A DNA stretch of 64,000 bases from JADKBO01 sp965230345 (GCA_965230345.1 CBDDKR010000002.1:124001-188000); one strand, 5' to 3'. Positions 19,397-28,499 are shown, counted from the stretch's first letter. Made by a program: numbers and translations. The notes: generated by a model from the letters alone, not told the origin.

Positions 19397-21301
19397 TTAG
19401 TTCGTATTTTTTCTAAGAAGGTTTTTGTATTTATTAGCACTATTCATATCACCCATTAATTCGTGAGCTTGAGACAATAACAATATTGTTTTTTGATTCG
19501 ATTTTTTTAGAGCCAGGGCTTTGTTTAAATAATGGGCGGCCCACTTAGCATCAAATCTTTTATTTCTTGCGATTAATGACTCACCTACCCTATGATACAT
19601 TGATACCAATTTCTCAGTATGAACTGTTCTTCCACTCATATACTCGGCAAATTCAGAAATATAACTAATATCAGGTCTAGTTTTCATCGTTTGTTCAAAT
19701 ACCGATATAAAATCATCAATCTTATGATCTAGCTTGAAGATTTCCGAAGCTATTCCTGCATACATCAAATTACCATTGTAATACGTTGGATAAATTTCAC
19801 ATGACCGTTTGGCATATGGTAAAGCTTCCTTCATAATCTCCATTTTTCGCTCTCTATCTTTAGTTGCAAGTCCTTCTTTATACAAAGCTGTAGACATAAA
19901 TGTATTAGCCCTTGCACTATTGTAGGAAACCTTTATAGCAGATCTATTTAATGTCATAGCAGATTCCCAAGCAGGCACTCTGGTAAAACTCAAAAAAGAA
20001 AAAGCGATAAACAAGGTAGAAAATAATCCTACACCTACAATATTCTTACTTTTTCCAATCTTATTCAACCACTTAATGGCCAAAATCACAAGAGCTATAC
20101 AAAACCCAAGTGAAGAAATGTATACAAAACGATCATTCATAAACGTCCCTAAATTGATCACAATATTAGAAACTATGGTAAGGGTGAGCAAGTAAAACAA
20201 AATACCGTACCCTATCAAACTCCTTTGCTTCATCTTTTTTAATGCCCAAACCAATAAAAAGCCATAAATGAGGATAGATAACCAAACTTGCCAATCGCCT
20301 AAATTCATAATTGGAATCGTATAAGGATAGTAGTCATGGGTCAATGGATATGGAACCAACAACAACTTAATATACAAACCCAAGGTATACATTATAGTCG
20401 ACATTTTTTCTACCCCATTCATCTCTAGAAATGGATTATTCATCAAATCATTCGCAGCCTGACCTAACTTCGGCACTCCTGACACTGTAAATCGTAAGAT
20501 TAAATAAAGTATTGTTGTACCAATGAAAGAAAGAGTCGCCTTTATTGAATCTACCCAATTTTTAGACGCAAAAAAGTATAAACTCAAAGGTATTACAGCT
20601 AAAAAAGTTATGGTATTCTCTTTGGACAAAAGGCCCAGAAAATAGGCCAAATTGGCACCAATCAACCATTTTAACGAATGGTCTTTTACGTATCTCATCA
20701 TCAAAATCAACGTACTCAATGAAAACAACATAGACATCAATTCATCTCTCCCTTTAATATTGGCAACAGCCTCTACATGAATGGGGTGGGACAAAAACAA
20801 CAATGCTATTGCAAGAGAAATAACTCCACTCTGTTCTTTCCACTTATTCGAAGACGACAAAAAACGCCGCATTAGCATAAAGATTAAAAAACCCGTTAGT
20901 CCATATATAAGTATGTTAATCCAATGACTTAGAGATGGATTGAGGCCTCCCATCAAGTCATACTCTATAGCAAAGGTCACTAGGGACAACGGCCTGTATC
21001 GATTTCCTTCTACCAAATTCTTTTGTTCGCCAAAATACCCCGTCATACTCTCTGTGGTAAAGAGTTCGTATATACCAGAAAATCCCTTTTTCGTAAATGA
21101 ATTGTCAGTTATTACGATTTGATCATCTAGGACATACCTAAAAGATGTACATTGATAATATATACCTACACTAACAAGCATTAACAACACAAGAACTATC
21201 CACTTGCGATCGGTAACCATTGTCCAGGTTGACAGCTTATCTTGCTTATTCAAATCCGTACTCACATTTTCAGATTTATCCATTATCTTTTGTTCACTCA
21301 T
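19397..21301 (-). CDS. TMTC-like multipass membrane protein with C-terminal TPR region (putative GT-C glycosyltransferase)
   Basis: The protein has one N-terminal transmembrane helix (about 33-50), a periplasmic loop with LDDQIVITDN, then about ten further hydrophobic segments to residue about 440. A soluble helical region of TPR type follows (about 460-634, with NSARANTFMSTALYKEG and AAHYLNKALALKKSNQ). The loop motifs RYRPLSLVTF and HPIHVEAVANIKGRDEL match the YRPL...TF and HP-H-EAVA...GR-D/E signatures of the TMTC family, whose eukaryotic members O-mannosylate cadherin domains. Bacterial homologues are usually annotated only as TPR or DUF1736 proteins. Function here is therefore inferred: a lipid-linked sugar transferase acting on exported proteins. 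It heads a likely operon with dprA and the phosphatase. Confidence 0.75.
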   Translation of the reverse strand: MSEQKIMDKSENVSTDLNKQDKLSTWTMVTDRKWIVLVLLMLVSVGIYYQCTSFRYVLDDQIVITDNSFTKKGFSGIYELFTTESMTGYFGEQKNLVEGNRYRPLSLVTFAIEYDLMGGLNPSLSHWINILIYGLTGFLIFMLMRRFLSSSNKWKEQSGVISLAIALLFLSHPIHVEAVANIKGRDELMSMLFSLSTLILMMRYVKDHSLKWLIGANLAYFLGLLSKENTITFLAVIPLSLYFFASKNWVDSIKATLSFIGTTILYLILRFTVSGVPKLGQAANDLMNNPFLEMNGVEKMSTIMYTLGLYIKLLLVPYPLTHDYYPYTIPIMNLGDWQVWLSILIYGFLLVWALKKMKQRSLIGYGILFYLLTLTIVSNIVINLGTFMNDRFVYISSLGFCIALVILAIKWLNKIGKSKNIVGVGLFSTLFIAFSFLSFTRVPAWESAMTLNRSAIKVSYNSARANTFMSTALYKEGLATKDRERKMEIMKEALPYAKRSCEIYPTYYNGNLMYAGIASEIFKLDHKIDDFISVFEQTMKTRPDISYISEFAEYMSGRTVHTEKLVSMYHRVGESLIARNKRFDAKWAAHYLNKALALKKSNQKTILLLSQAHELMGDMNSANKYKNLLRKNTN

Positions 21302-21610
21302 ATTTTGATGTAGTCCGAAGTTTTTTTTGAAAGAAGATTTTCATCATCTTTTATGATACTCATCTATCAATTACAAATATAATTTCATTTCCAATAATTG
21401 ATGTATATATTTCAAGCAACTCAAATACGTTTCTAGTCGAGGATTAAAACTCAACGTTTAACTAATAGAGAATTAAAACAATTCTGAATTCTAACCATTA
21501 GATCGAAGTCCCACAATCATTCTAGATTCTAAAAACATTTATACATCTTGTCGTTTAATAATGAAGGTCTATTCAAGAATCCTCTCACCTAAATATACTG
21601 TCGGTTCAAA
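21302..21610. other. Intergenic region upstream of the TMTC-like gene
   Basis: About 310 AT-rich bases lie between the stop of the small lipoprotein gene and the start of the TMTC-like gene, both on the minus strand. No coding frame is visible. It contains the candidate promoter element at 21,374-21,381; nothing else stands out. Confidence 0.55.
21374..21381 (-). promoter_or_regulatory. Candidate -7 element upstream of the TMTC-like operon
   Basis: On the minus strand this reads TATATTTG, a match to the Bacteroidota -7 consensus TAnnTTTG. It lies 73 bases upstream of the start codon. No -33 TTG is seen at the right spacing, so support is weak, but the same eight bases recur upstream of other genes here. 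Confidence 0.35.
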
Positions 21611-22021
21611 TCAATTCTGGGATATCAATTTAAAATTGGTTGGAGTAATTTCATACCTAAACCTATTCCTGCTTCTTTCCAAATACTGATCATCTATAAT
21701 TTTGTAATATCCATTAATCACTCTTTTATCCCCTAAAGCAAAATACACCAATCCATCTTCTCGAAACTCCCACGCTACTCCAACACTTGAAGGATCATAC
21801 TCCACTCCAGAAAAAGACAATTTACTTCGAACCATCCATTTACCAATAAACTTCTTCTTAATCGAATTTGCATAATCACAATTCGAATTACACTTTGCCA
21901 ACTTCAAGAACCCTTCTTTTTGATCCAATCCGTAATGAACGCAAGAAGTTAAACATAACAACAAAATGATATATATAAGACTTCTACTACTCTTATTAAA
22001 TCTACACATTTCTATTAACAT
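21611..22021 (-). CDS. Small lipoprotein, function unknown (lipocalin-like features)
   Basis: A short N-terminal hydrophobic segment ends in a lipobox (CLTSC, Cys at about residue 27), so it should be a membrane-anchored lipoprotein. The Met at residue 5 (22009) is an alternative start. The mature part has two cysteines close together (KCNSNC) and a pattern IGKWMV ... WEFREDGLVYF ... GYYKIIDDQYL. This resembles the start of small lipocalin-like beta-barrel domains (G-x-W, then a strand with F-x-x-D/G). I cannot assign a ligand or role. It stands alone, about 310 bases upstream of the TMTC-like gene and divergent from the secreted pair at 22,514. Confidence 0.7.
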   Translation of the reverse strand: MLIEMCRFNKSSRSLIYIILLLCLTSCVHYGLDQKEGFLKLAKCNSNCDYANSIKKKFIGKWMVRSKLSFSGVEYDPSSVGVAWEFREDGLVYFALGDKRVINGYYKIIDDQYLERSRNRFRYEITPTNFKLISQN

Positions 22022-22513
22022 TAGTTAAAGCAAATGAATTAAACTATTTCAACATATGATTTTCCAAAATGGCAATATTTCGATCTTTGATCAAAGACAA
22101 TTTAGCTTTTAGTTGTAAATCCTAAACAAATATCCTCTTACTGACATTATCAAAACAAAATGTTCGGTTTTGGATATTTTCTTTCAAAACCTCACTATAA
22201 TTTACGTATATTTAATTTCCATTATGTTATTCATACTAATAATTTGTATGTTTACCATAAATTGGACCGAAACTTGCAATACACTTGAATGAAATAGGTT
22301 TTCAGGTAGGAATCTTAACAGAAAATGCTGGATTCTAACCAAAACAAACCGAATACTCAATTTAACACAACAAAATTGATTGTTTTAAAGATTTTTGTTT
22401 TTATTTGAGATAAATTTCGTTTTTCTCTATTTATTACAAAAAATGTAGGGGAATGAATTACAAATACGTAAAAAGTTAATAGTGTGAACCAATTAATTTT
22501 AATAAATTAAAAT
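22022..22513. other. Divergent intergenic region without a gene
   Basis: About 490 very AT-rich bases separate the minus-strand lipoprotein gene from the plus-strand dockerin-bearing gene. No reading frame or RNA-like structure is evident. It should hold both promoters; no TAnnTTTG match with good position was found for either gene. The A-rich stretch just before 22,514 is typical of Bacteroidota translation starts that lack Shine-Dalgarno sequences. Confidence 0.55.
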
Positions 22514-24109
22514 ATGAAACGTTTTCTTAATTTACTACCATTTCTCTTGTTGTCAGGATTTTGTTCTGCACAGCTGATTAATGATGGTGGCGTCATTACG
22601 ATTAAACCTGGCGCGACGCTCTATGTAGAGTCTGATGTAACGAACAATACTGTTGGGGCCAACACGGGTACCATTAATGTAGAGGGCACTTTAGAGGTTC
22701 AAGGCAACCTGACTAATAATGCTACAATGTCTACCATTTCTGGTTCATTGGTAAAGTTTTCGGGAGATACCAACTCTGATTTTTTATCTAATGGTGCAGT
22801 AATAGAAAATTTACAAGTAGATAAAGATCATGCCACTAATGGTACGGTTACATTGCAGGATGACTTAACGGTAAAAACCAATTTGGATTTTGAGCCTTCT
22901 ACCAATGGAAATAAAATCGTCATTGGAGCTAATGATTTAATATTATCTGAGCAGACTACTACTGTTACGGATCCAACTGGCAATGATTATATTGTGGCGG
23001 ATGGTACTGGAATGGTTCAAAAGAATACGGATGCGGACTCTTCGTTTGATTTTCCAATTGGAGATGCAGACGACTATAGTCCAGTCAATGTAAATTATAC
23101 TAGCGGCAATTCCACATATACTTCTGCCAATGTTAAAGCCAGCGTTGCCGCAGTTAAGCACCCTAATACTCCTGCTGACGCAGATGATCACATTGAAAGA
23201 TATTGGAATGTAGATCAATCGGGTATAGGCTCTTATGAAGCTACATTAACAGGTACTTATGTTGCTGGAGATGTTATCGGTGGTATGGCATCAGATATTT
23301 TGGGAGCTAGTCAAGCAGATGGTTCAGCAGGCATGTCAGCTGCGGATTGGGATTTTGCTGGAAGTGCTAATGCTGCGAATCAAGTTTCTGCTATGGTTAG
23401 TACAGCAAGTACTGACTTTACTGGATTCAATTTCTTTGGCAAGGCCAACTTAAAAGTATACCTACAAGGTGCTTACAATAGTGGTACTGGGATGATGAGT
23501 ACAACGTTATCTGGATTAGCAGCATTTCCTACTACAACTCCATATACAGTTGCTCCATTTAACGCACCAAGTGAGTCTTTACCTGGAGCTGTAATTCCTG
23601 CTAACACTACTGATTGGATACTTGTTGAGGCAAGAGAAGCAGGTAATCCAAGTACAGTATTGGCTCAAAAAAGTGCTATCCTTAAAAATGATGGAACTAT
23701 TGTAGATTTGGATGGAGGTGATTTATTCATCAAAGATGCAGATCCTTCATCTATAATTGCAATAAAACATATGAATCATTTGTCTATTAGGACTTCTACA
23801 GGAATTGACCTTATGAGCAATTCTTTATATGACTTTAGTACTGGCTTAGGACAGGTTTACACTGATCCTATTAACTTAGTTAATGACGCAATGATTCAGG
23901 TAGGGAGTGATTTTAATATGCTCTGTGGTGACACCTCTAATGATGATGTAATTAACTTTACAGATTTGCTTAACACTAATGCTGCTTCTACTCCAAGTTC
24001 AACTAATGTTTATAACAAACACGATGTTAGTTTTGATGGAATCTTGAATTTTACAGATTTATTGAATACCAACGGTTTCGCAACTCCTTCTAAAACTGCT
24101 CATTTTTAA
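22514..24109 (+). CDS. Secreted protein with C-terminal dockerin-like Ca2+-binding pair
   Basis: A signal peptide ends near CSAQ (residue 20). Residues about 20-130 are a beta-rich, repetitive segment (GTLEVQGNLTNN, NGAVIENLQVD) seen at the start of many Bacteroidota surface proteins, followed by a FPIGD-type domain to about 310. Residues about 315-465 form another beta-rich domain (DWILVEAR, AILKNDGTIV). The C-terminal 60 residues hold two dockerin-type loops: GDTSNDDVINFTD from about 471 and HDVSFDGILNFTD about 33 residues later. In both, acidic or polar ligands fall at positions 1, 3, 5 and 12, followed by LLNTN. There is no T9SS sorting domain at the end (it stops at TPSKTAHF), which is unusual next to a T9SS neighbour. 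The gene begins a tight two-gene unit; the next start is 13 bases downstream. Substrate or partner unknown. Confidence 0.85.
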   Translation: MKRFLNLLPFLLLSGFCSAQLINDGGVITIKPGATLYVESDVTNNTVGANTGTINVEGTLEVQGNLTNNATMSTISGSLVKFSGDTNSDFLSNGAVIENLQVDKDHATNGTVTLQDDLTVKTNLDFEPSTNGNKIVIGANDLILSEQTTTVTDPTGNDYIVADGTGMVQKNTDADSSFDFPIGDADDYSPVNVNYTSGNSTYTSANVKASVAAVKHPNTPADADDHIERYWNVDQSGIGSYEATLTGTYVAGDVIGGMASDILGASQADGSAGMSAADWDFAGSANAANQVSAMVSTASTDFTGFNFFGKANLKVYLQGAYNSGTGMMSTTLSGLAAFPTTTPYTVAPFNAPSESLPGAVIPANTTDWILVEAREAGNPSTVLAQKSAILKNDGTIVDLDGGDLFIKDADPSSIIAIKHMNHLSIRTSTGIDLMSNSLYDFSTGLGQVYTDPINLVNDAMIQVGSDFNMLCGDTSNDDVINFTDLLNTNAASTPSSTNVYNKHDVSFDGILNFTDLLNTNGFATPSKTAHF

Positions 24110-24122
24110 AATCAACTACAAG

Positions 24123-25226
24123 ATGAAATATATATATAATACCATATTATTACTACTTTTTGGTATAAATCTAATTGGTCAAAATGTTACATTTAGTTAC
24201 ACAGTCACCGAATTATCTGCCACTGAAAGAAAACTTGACATTTTTGCCAATTTGGCTCCAGGAATGCCTTCTGAAAGCATTACTGGATTTACAACCAAGA
24301 TGTATTTTGATAATAATCTAACTTCTTATACATCAACAGATTTGACACCTCTTAATTCTTTTGGAACACCATTCTTTTCAGCAACTGAAGTTAATTCTCC
24401 AAATCCTGGTTTACCTTTTAATACTAATACGGGCTACATAGAAGTAGGGGGATTCTTTCTGGTTGGTAGTGCTAATATTAACGCTGGTACAACAATGCAA
24501 TTGTTTTCGTTGAATTTCACTAATTCTAATTCTCCTTCTATTATTGATAATGCAGCATTTTTTGTTTCCACAGCAAATGGTGATCCAGCAGTAGGATATG
24601 GAATTACTGGTAATGCAGATTTAGATTTAGTAACATCAGGTGAACAACAACAAATCCTTCCAATAACACTATCTTCTTTTACAGCAAATAAACTAGAAGA
24701 GGTTTCGTCTAAATTAGACTGGACAACTTCTCAAGAAGTTAATGGATCGCACTTCGAGATCGAAAGATCTGATGATGCACAAAATTGGACTCAAATTGGA
24801 TCTGTTAATGCTATTGGTGAAAGTACAGAAGAAGAGCATTATTCTTATATTGATCAAAATGTTGGTTTATTGAGATCAAACGGTACATTTTACTATCGAT
24901 TAAAAATGGTTGACTTAGATGGTCAATATGAATATTCTGAAATAAGATCAGTCACATTCAATACAGTTGGCTCATTTGAAGTTGAAGCTCATCCAAATCC
25001 TGTTAGAAATACATTATTTGTTGACGTAAAGTCGAAAAATGCTTCCGAAAATGATAAAGGTCAATTATTATTAATGGACGTTTCTGGTAAAATTTTGTTA
25101 AAAAAGTCAATTTTTATCAACGGATATTGCGAAATTGATCTAAATAATGTATCTTCGAGCATCATTTTAATGAAAGTGACCCACAACGACAATGTTTACA
25201 CTAAAAAAATAATTAAAGTAGATTAG
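24123..25226 (+). CDS. Secreted cohesin-like / FN3-like protein with T9SS sorting domain
   Basis: A signal peptide ends near LIGQ (residue 20). Residues about 20-178 are a beta-sandwich of cohesin-like pattern: GFTTKMYFDNNLTSYTS, a central GGFF strand, then a G-T-x-x-x-LFSLNFT strand. The assignment is tentative. Residues about 180-285 resemble a fibronectin III-like domain (ITLSSFTA, LDWTTSQEVNGSHFEIERS, FYYRLKMVDLDG) also found in the cytochrome-like protein at 15.8 kb. Residues about 290-367 are a type A T9SS sorting domain (HPNPVRN, MDVSGKIL, KIIKVD). It lies 13 bases after the dockerin-bearing gene and is followed by a strong terminator, so the two form an operon. The protein could be the surface anchor for its dockerin neighbour. 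Confidence 0.83.
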   Translation: MKYIYNTILLLLFGINLIGQNVTFSYTVTELSATERKLDIFANLAPGMPSESITGFTTKMYFDNNLTSYTSTDLTPLNSFGTPFFSATEVNSPNPGLPFNTNTGYIEVGGFFLVGSANINAGTTMQLFSLNFTNSNSPSIIDNAAFFVSTANGDPAVGYGITGNADLDLVTSGEQQQILPITLSSFTANKLEEVSSKLDWTTSQEVNGSHFEIERSDDAQNWTQIGSVNAIGESTEEEHYSYIDQNVGLLRSNGTFYYRLKMVDLDGQYEYSEIRSVTFNTVGSFEVEAHPNPVRNTLFVDVKSKNASENDKGQLLLMDVSGKILLKKSIFINGYCEIDLNNVSSSIILMKVTHNDNVYTKKIIKVD

Positions 25227-25265
25227 TAATAATTTACTTAAGATACCTGGTTTTTGTTTATCATT

Positions 25266-25301
25266 GGCGGAAATCTCTTTGGAGGTTTTCGCCTTTTTTT
25301 T
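25266..25301 (+). terminator. Rho-independent terminator of the 22.5-25.2 kb operon
   Basis: GGCGGAAATCTC and GAGGTTTTCGCC pair over 12 bases (two G-U pairs) around a TTTG loop at 25,266-25,293, followed by eight T. It lies 40 bases after the stop codon. Confidence 0.9.
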
Positions 25302-25348
25302 ATGCCATCAATTCACGCACTTTTCGTTTCGTAATTTATTTTAATCCT

Positions 25349-25356
25349 TACCTTTG
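25349..25356 (+). promoter_or_regulatory. Candidate gltX -7 element
   Basis: TACCTTTG matches TAnnTTTG exactly and lies 59 bases before the gltX ATG and 48 bases after the preceding terminator. No clear -33 TTG is seen, so the call rests on the -7 match and position. Confidence 0.45.
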
Positions 25357-25414
25357 ACCCTTCCTATACAAAGGAATATTTATTACTAAAGAAAAATTCA
25401 AACAAACGAGGATT

Positions 25415-26905
25415 ATGTCTAAAGTTCGTGTTCGATTTGCGCCAAGCCCAACTGGTCCATTACATATAGGTGGAGTAAGAACTGCTCTATACAATTATCT
25501 TTTTGCCAAAAGAAATGAAGGGAGTTTCATCCTCCGAATAGAAGATACTGATCAAAACAGATATGTAGAAGGTGCAGAATCATACATTGAAGAAGCTTTA
25601 GAATGGCTCGGATTGTCATTTGATGAGAGCCCTTCGAAAGGAGGCGATTTTGGTCCATATAGACAAAGCGAAAGAAAAAGCACTTACAAACAGTATGCGG
25701 AGAAATTGATAGAACTTGGAAAAGCTTACTATGCTTTTGATACTCCAGAAGATTTGCAAGCAGCTAGAGATGAAAACCCGAACTTCAAATATGGTTCTGA
25801 TACCAGATCTTCAATGAAGAATGCTTTGACCTTAGATCAAGGACAAATTGATGCTCTCCAAGATTCTAAAAACACTGTTGTGCGTCTCAAATTCCCTGAA
25901 GAAGGTACAATATCATTCCAAGATGAAATCAGAGGAGAAGTCAAATTTGACATGAAAGAGCTAGATGATAAGGTTATTCTCAAGGCAGATGGAATGCCTA
26001 CTTATCACCTAGCAAATATCGTGGATGACCATTTGATGAAGATTACTCATGTCATTAGAGGAGAAGAATGGTTATCCAGCACTGCACATCATGTATTCAT
26101 GTATGAGTCCTTGGAATGGGAGTGTCCGACATTTGCTCATTTACCTCTTATTCTTAAACCATCAGGTAAAGGGAAATTATCAAAAAGAGATGGGGCCAAA
26201 TTTGGAATACCCGTATTCCCATTGGAATGGAATGCAGGAGATGAGATATATCCAGGTTTTAGGGAGAGTGGATTTTTACCCGATGCCTTGATAAATTTTT
26301 TAGCCTTTTTGGGATGGAGCCCAAAAACGGATGAAGAAATGTTTAGCATAGATCAACTCATTCAAGCATTTACCCTTGAAAACATTGTGAAATCCGGGGC
26401 TCGTTTTGACATTGATAAAGCCAATTGGTACAACCAGCAATACATTATTGCAAGACCTAATGAGGTTCTTGCAGAAGACATTAAAAATCAAGCTTCGAAT
26501 TTAGACCCAAATCTTACATTTGATCAGCTAACTTCCATTGTACGCATGATGAAGGAAAGAGTTGATAAGGTAGAAAACATATTAATTGATGGTTATTACT
26601 TGTATCAAAAACCGACTTCATTTGATGAAAAAATGTTAAGAAAAAAGCTAAAGGAAGATAACATTCCATTTCTTAAACAAATTGCCGATTTAGTATTAGA
26701 ATATTCTACTGCTGAAGAGGTAAGTAAATCTGTAAAATCTTTTATATCGGAAAACAACTTGAAAATGGGAGAAATTCTACCCGTGTTACGGATCGCACTG
26801 ACAGGAACAATGAAAGGACCAGATTTATTTGAAACTATTGAGTTCTTAGGAGGTGAAGAATCAAAATCTAGAATTATAGAGATATTGAGTCATAAGACTT
26901 CGTAA
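25415..26905 (+). CDS. gltX: Glutamyl-tRNA synthetase
   Basis: GltX charges tRNA(Glu) with glutamate using ATP. The class I signatures are clear: FAPSPTGPLHIGG with the HIGH-type motif at residues 17-20, the long motif R-x-E-D-T-D (LRIEDTDQNR), and the KMSKS-type motif KLSKRDG at about 254-260. The C-terminal anticodon-binding helical region runs from about 330 to 496 (FDIDKANWYNQQYI). The length of 496 is normal. It has its own promoter region after a terminator. A 55-codon gene follows 32 bases downstream. Confidence 0.98.
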   Translation: MSKVRVRFAPSPTGPLHIGGVRTALYNYLFAKRNEGSFILRIEDTDQNRYVEGAESYIEEALEWLGLSFDESPSKGGDFGPYRQSERKSTYKQYAEKLIELGKAYYAFDTPEDLQAARDENPNFKYGSDTRSSMKNALTLDQGQIDALQDSKNTVVRLKFPEEGTISFQDEIRGEVKFDMKELDDKVILKADGMPTYHLANIVDDHLMKITHVIRGEEWLSSTAHHVFMYESLEWECPTFAHLPLILKPSGKGKLSKRDGAKFGIPVFPLEWNAGDEIYPGFRESGFLPDALINFLAFLGWSPKTDEEMFSIDQLIQAFTLENIVKSGARFDIDKANWYNQQYIIARPNEVLAEDIKNQASNLDPNLTFDQLTSIVRMMKERVDKVENILIDGYYLYQKPTSFDEKMLRKKLKEDNIPFLKQIADLVLEYSTAEEVSKSVKSFISENNLKMGEILPVLRIALTGTMKGPDLFETIEFLGGEESKSRIIEILSHKTS

Positions 26906-26937
26906 ATTTGAATTATTAATCATTTTTCATAGTACCA

Positions 26938-27105
26938 ATGCCTAAAAAATTTTCAAAAAACAAGGAAGCCGAAGTTCATAAGTCGCTGAAAGGATTTGAT
27001 ATTAATATTGATTCATTTGGTCAAATGAAATATTCCATGAACATTGAGTCTTTAAATACTTTCTTGGATAAAGACAATTCATTAAAATCAGACGAAGAGG
27101 AGTAA
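26938..27105 (+). CDS. Small conserved Bacteroidota protein (55 residues)
   Basis: The reading frame ATG (26938) to TAA (27105) codes for a charged 55-residue protein. Its core (EVHKSLKGFDINIDSFGQM, then NIESLNTFLDK) resembles a family of short proteins that I recall from many Bacteroidota, with the pattern PEVH-x-x-L-x-GFDI-x-I-x-x-FGE and IDKINEFLN, ending in an acidic tail. I recall them only as hypothetical proteins and know of no function. It lacks a signal peptide or membrane segment. It lies 32 bases after gltX and is probably cotranscribed. The hairpin over its stop codon may end transcription. Confidence 0.75.
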   Translation: MPKKFSKNKEAEVHKSLKGFDINIDSFGQMKYSMNIESLNTFLDKDNSLKSDEEE

Positions 27106-27115
27106 ACCTCCTCTT
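27095..27115. terminator. Candidate bidirectional terminator hairpin
   Basis: AAGAGGAG and CTCCTCTT pair around a TAAAC loop. The hairpin overlaps the stop of the 55-codon gene and abuts the stop of the convergent gene. T-tracts on either side are short, so efficiency is uncertain. Confidence 0.45.
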
Positions 27116-28173
27116 TAGTTATATACGATCTTGCGAAGGACTTTTTCTTCCATTAATGGAATGTTAGAATGTCTAACTTCTTTGGATATCCAATTCTCAT
27201 GATCGTCATAATCAAATAGGATTGTTCTTCTTCCTCTATTTAGTTTGGTATACTTTCCTTCACTTAAAAATTCACTTAAATAATCCTCCCCTTTTTCTTC
27301 ATCTCTTATAGAGGTAACATTTCCTTTATTGTCCAAAGAAAAACTTCTATGTGCTTCTAATATTCCTTTTTTGTAATATTTATCTTCAACTATAAATCCC
27401 TCCGAATTTCTCCATTTCTCCCACACCATTTCTTTTTGATTTGTATCATGATCAATCTTAACACCGTGATACGAAGTAACTCCTTTATCATGTTTAAACA
27501 CATCAATATACTGAATTTCTATATCGTCTATAGAACTCCCATAACCTTGCACTTTTTTTATGTACTCTTCTTCAAATTCGTTTGTTGCGATAAATCGAAT
27601 AGTATCTTTTACAACCTTCTTTTTGTAATTGATTTGACCTATTTTAGTTTTATACATTGATATCCCTTCTATCTCACCCTCTTTATTGTATTCAACCGCC
27701 ATTTTTTCGATTACAATGCATGTGTCACAAGCTTTATTTATGACATGGATGAGTTTGTTTTGTTCATTGTATTCAAACACTTTATTATAACTCAATGGTT
27801 TCATATATGATTCTTTATAATCCATCATGTCCTTAAGTATTCTTCCATCTTTATTATAAGTTCGAATCGACAAATACAATAATTCATCTTCATTGTTATA
27901 ACTCTTGGTTTCTACTTGATACAAATCTTTCCAATTTACAATGTTCTTTTCCGCCAAATAGTATGGTTTTAAAGTAACAGAATCAATTTGAAACATTGTA
28001 TCTATGGACATCATTTCATTCATTTTAAGCTTATAAACCTTCTCTTCGATTTGATCTATATTGTACTCAATTTCAATTGGTTGTTCAATTTCAAGAACCA
28101 ATTGAAACACATCTATTTGTCCATAAGCAAAAGCAGGAAATCCAATAATTACTAATAGAATATACTTTATCAT
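27115..28173 (-). CDS. Secreted protein of unknown function with YD/MORN-like repeats
   Basis: A short signal peptide (MIKYILLVIIGFPAFAYGQ) is followed by a 330-residue soluble, lysine- and glutamate-rich protein. Several segments have the pattern of YD or Rhs-like antiparallel strands: SIRTYNKDGRILK, KVFEYNEQNKLIHV, VEYNKEGEIEGI, SLDNKGNVTSI, FDYDDHENWISKEV. Such proteins are common in Bacteroidota periplasms and surfaces with no known activity. There is one close cysteine pair (CDTC), which could form a disulfide. There is no T9SS sorting domain, so it is likely periplasmic. It converges on the small gene after gltX. Confidence 0.75.
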   Translation of the reverse strand: MIKYILLVIIGFPAFAYGQIDVFQLVLEIEQPIEIEYNIDQIEEKVYKLKMNEMMSIDTMFQIDSVTLKPYYLAEKNIVNWKDLYQVETKSYNNEDELLYLSIRTYNKDGRILKDMMDYKESYMKPLSYNKVFEYNEQNKLIHVINKACDTCIVIEKMAVEYNKEGEIEGISMYKTKIGQINYKKKVVKDTIRFIATNEFEEEYIKKVQGYGSSIDDIEIQYIDVFKHDKGVTSYHGVKIDHDTNQKEMVWEKWRNSEGFIVEDKYYKKGILEAHRSFSLDNKGNVTSIRDEEKGEDYLSEFLSEGKYTKLNRGRRTILFDYDDHENWISKEVRHSNIPLMEEKVLRKIVYN

Positions 28174-28499
28174 TTTTACCCATATATAACCAAATGCTAA
28201 AATAATCGATAAATCACAATAGACTCAATTACAGCACAAATTATATTTGATTGAACTGATTTGATTTAGACATTTTCATATTTATACTGCAGGATAAATT
28301 TACTTTTTAGAATATTCCACGGAAAATCAAATACCTGTTGAAGTTTTTTTTATCTACAGTCTTGTAGTTACTCTCTTTAATTTTGTTACTCTAAAACACT
28401 TTAGATATGAAGTGATTTATATCCTTTATAGTACTCTATTAAATTATGCCTCCTAACTCTATAAAGAAATCCTTAATTTTGTTCTTAAAATTTTAAAGA
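28174..28499. other. Divergent intergenic region upstream of smpB
   Basis: About 325 AT-rich bases without a credible gene. Three TAnnTTTG matches lie on the plus strand (28,242, 28,378 and 28,474); the last is best placed for smpB. A 16-codon frame (28,446-28,496) ends just before smpB and is probably chance. Confidence 0.5.
28474..28481 (+). promoter_or_regulatory. Candidate smpB -7 element
   Basis: TAATTTTG matches TAnnTTTG and would start transcription only about 10 bases before the GTG start, giving a nearly leaderless mRNA. The identical octamer at 28,378-28,385 is an alternative with a leader of about 110 bases. Neither has a clear -33 element. Confidence 0.3.

Noticed and set aside
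28242..28249. TATATTTG on the plus strand far upstream of smpB as its promoter
   Set aside because: It is about 250 bases from the start codon with no -33 element; the two closer TAnnTTTG matches are at least as good.
28446..28496. A 16-codon reading frame just before smpB as a regulatory leader peptide
   Set aside because: It is AT-rich, without conserved features, and such short frames occur by chance. The smpB start does not depend on it.
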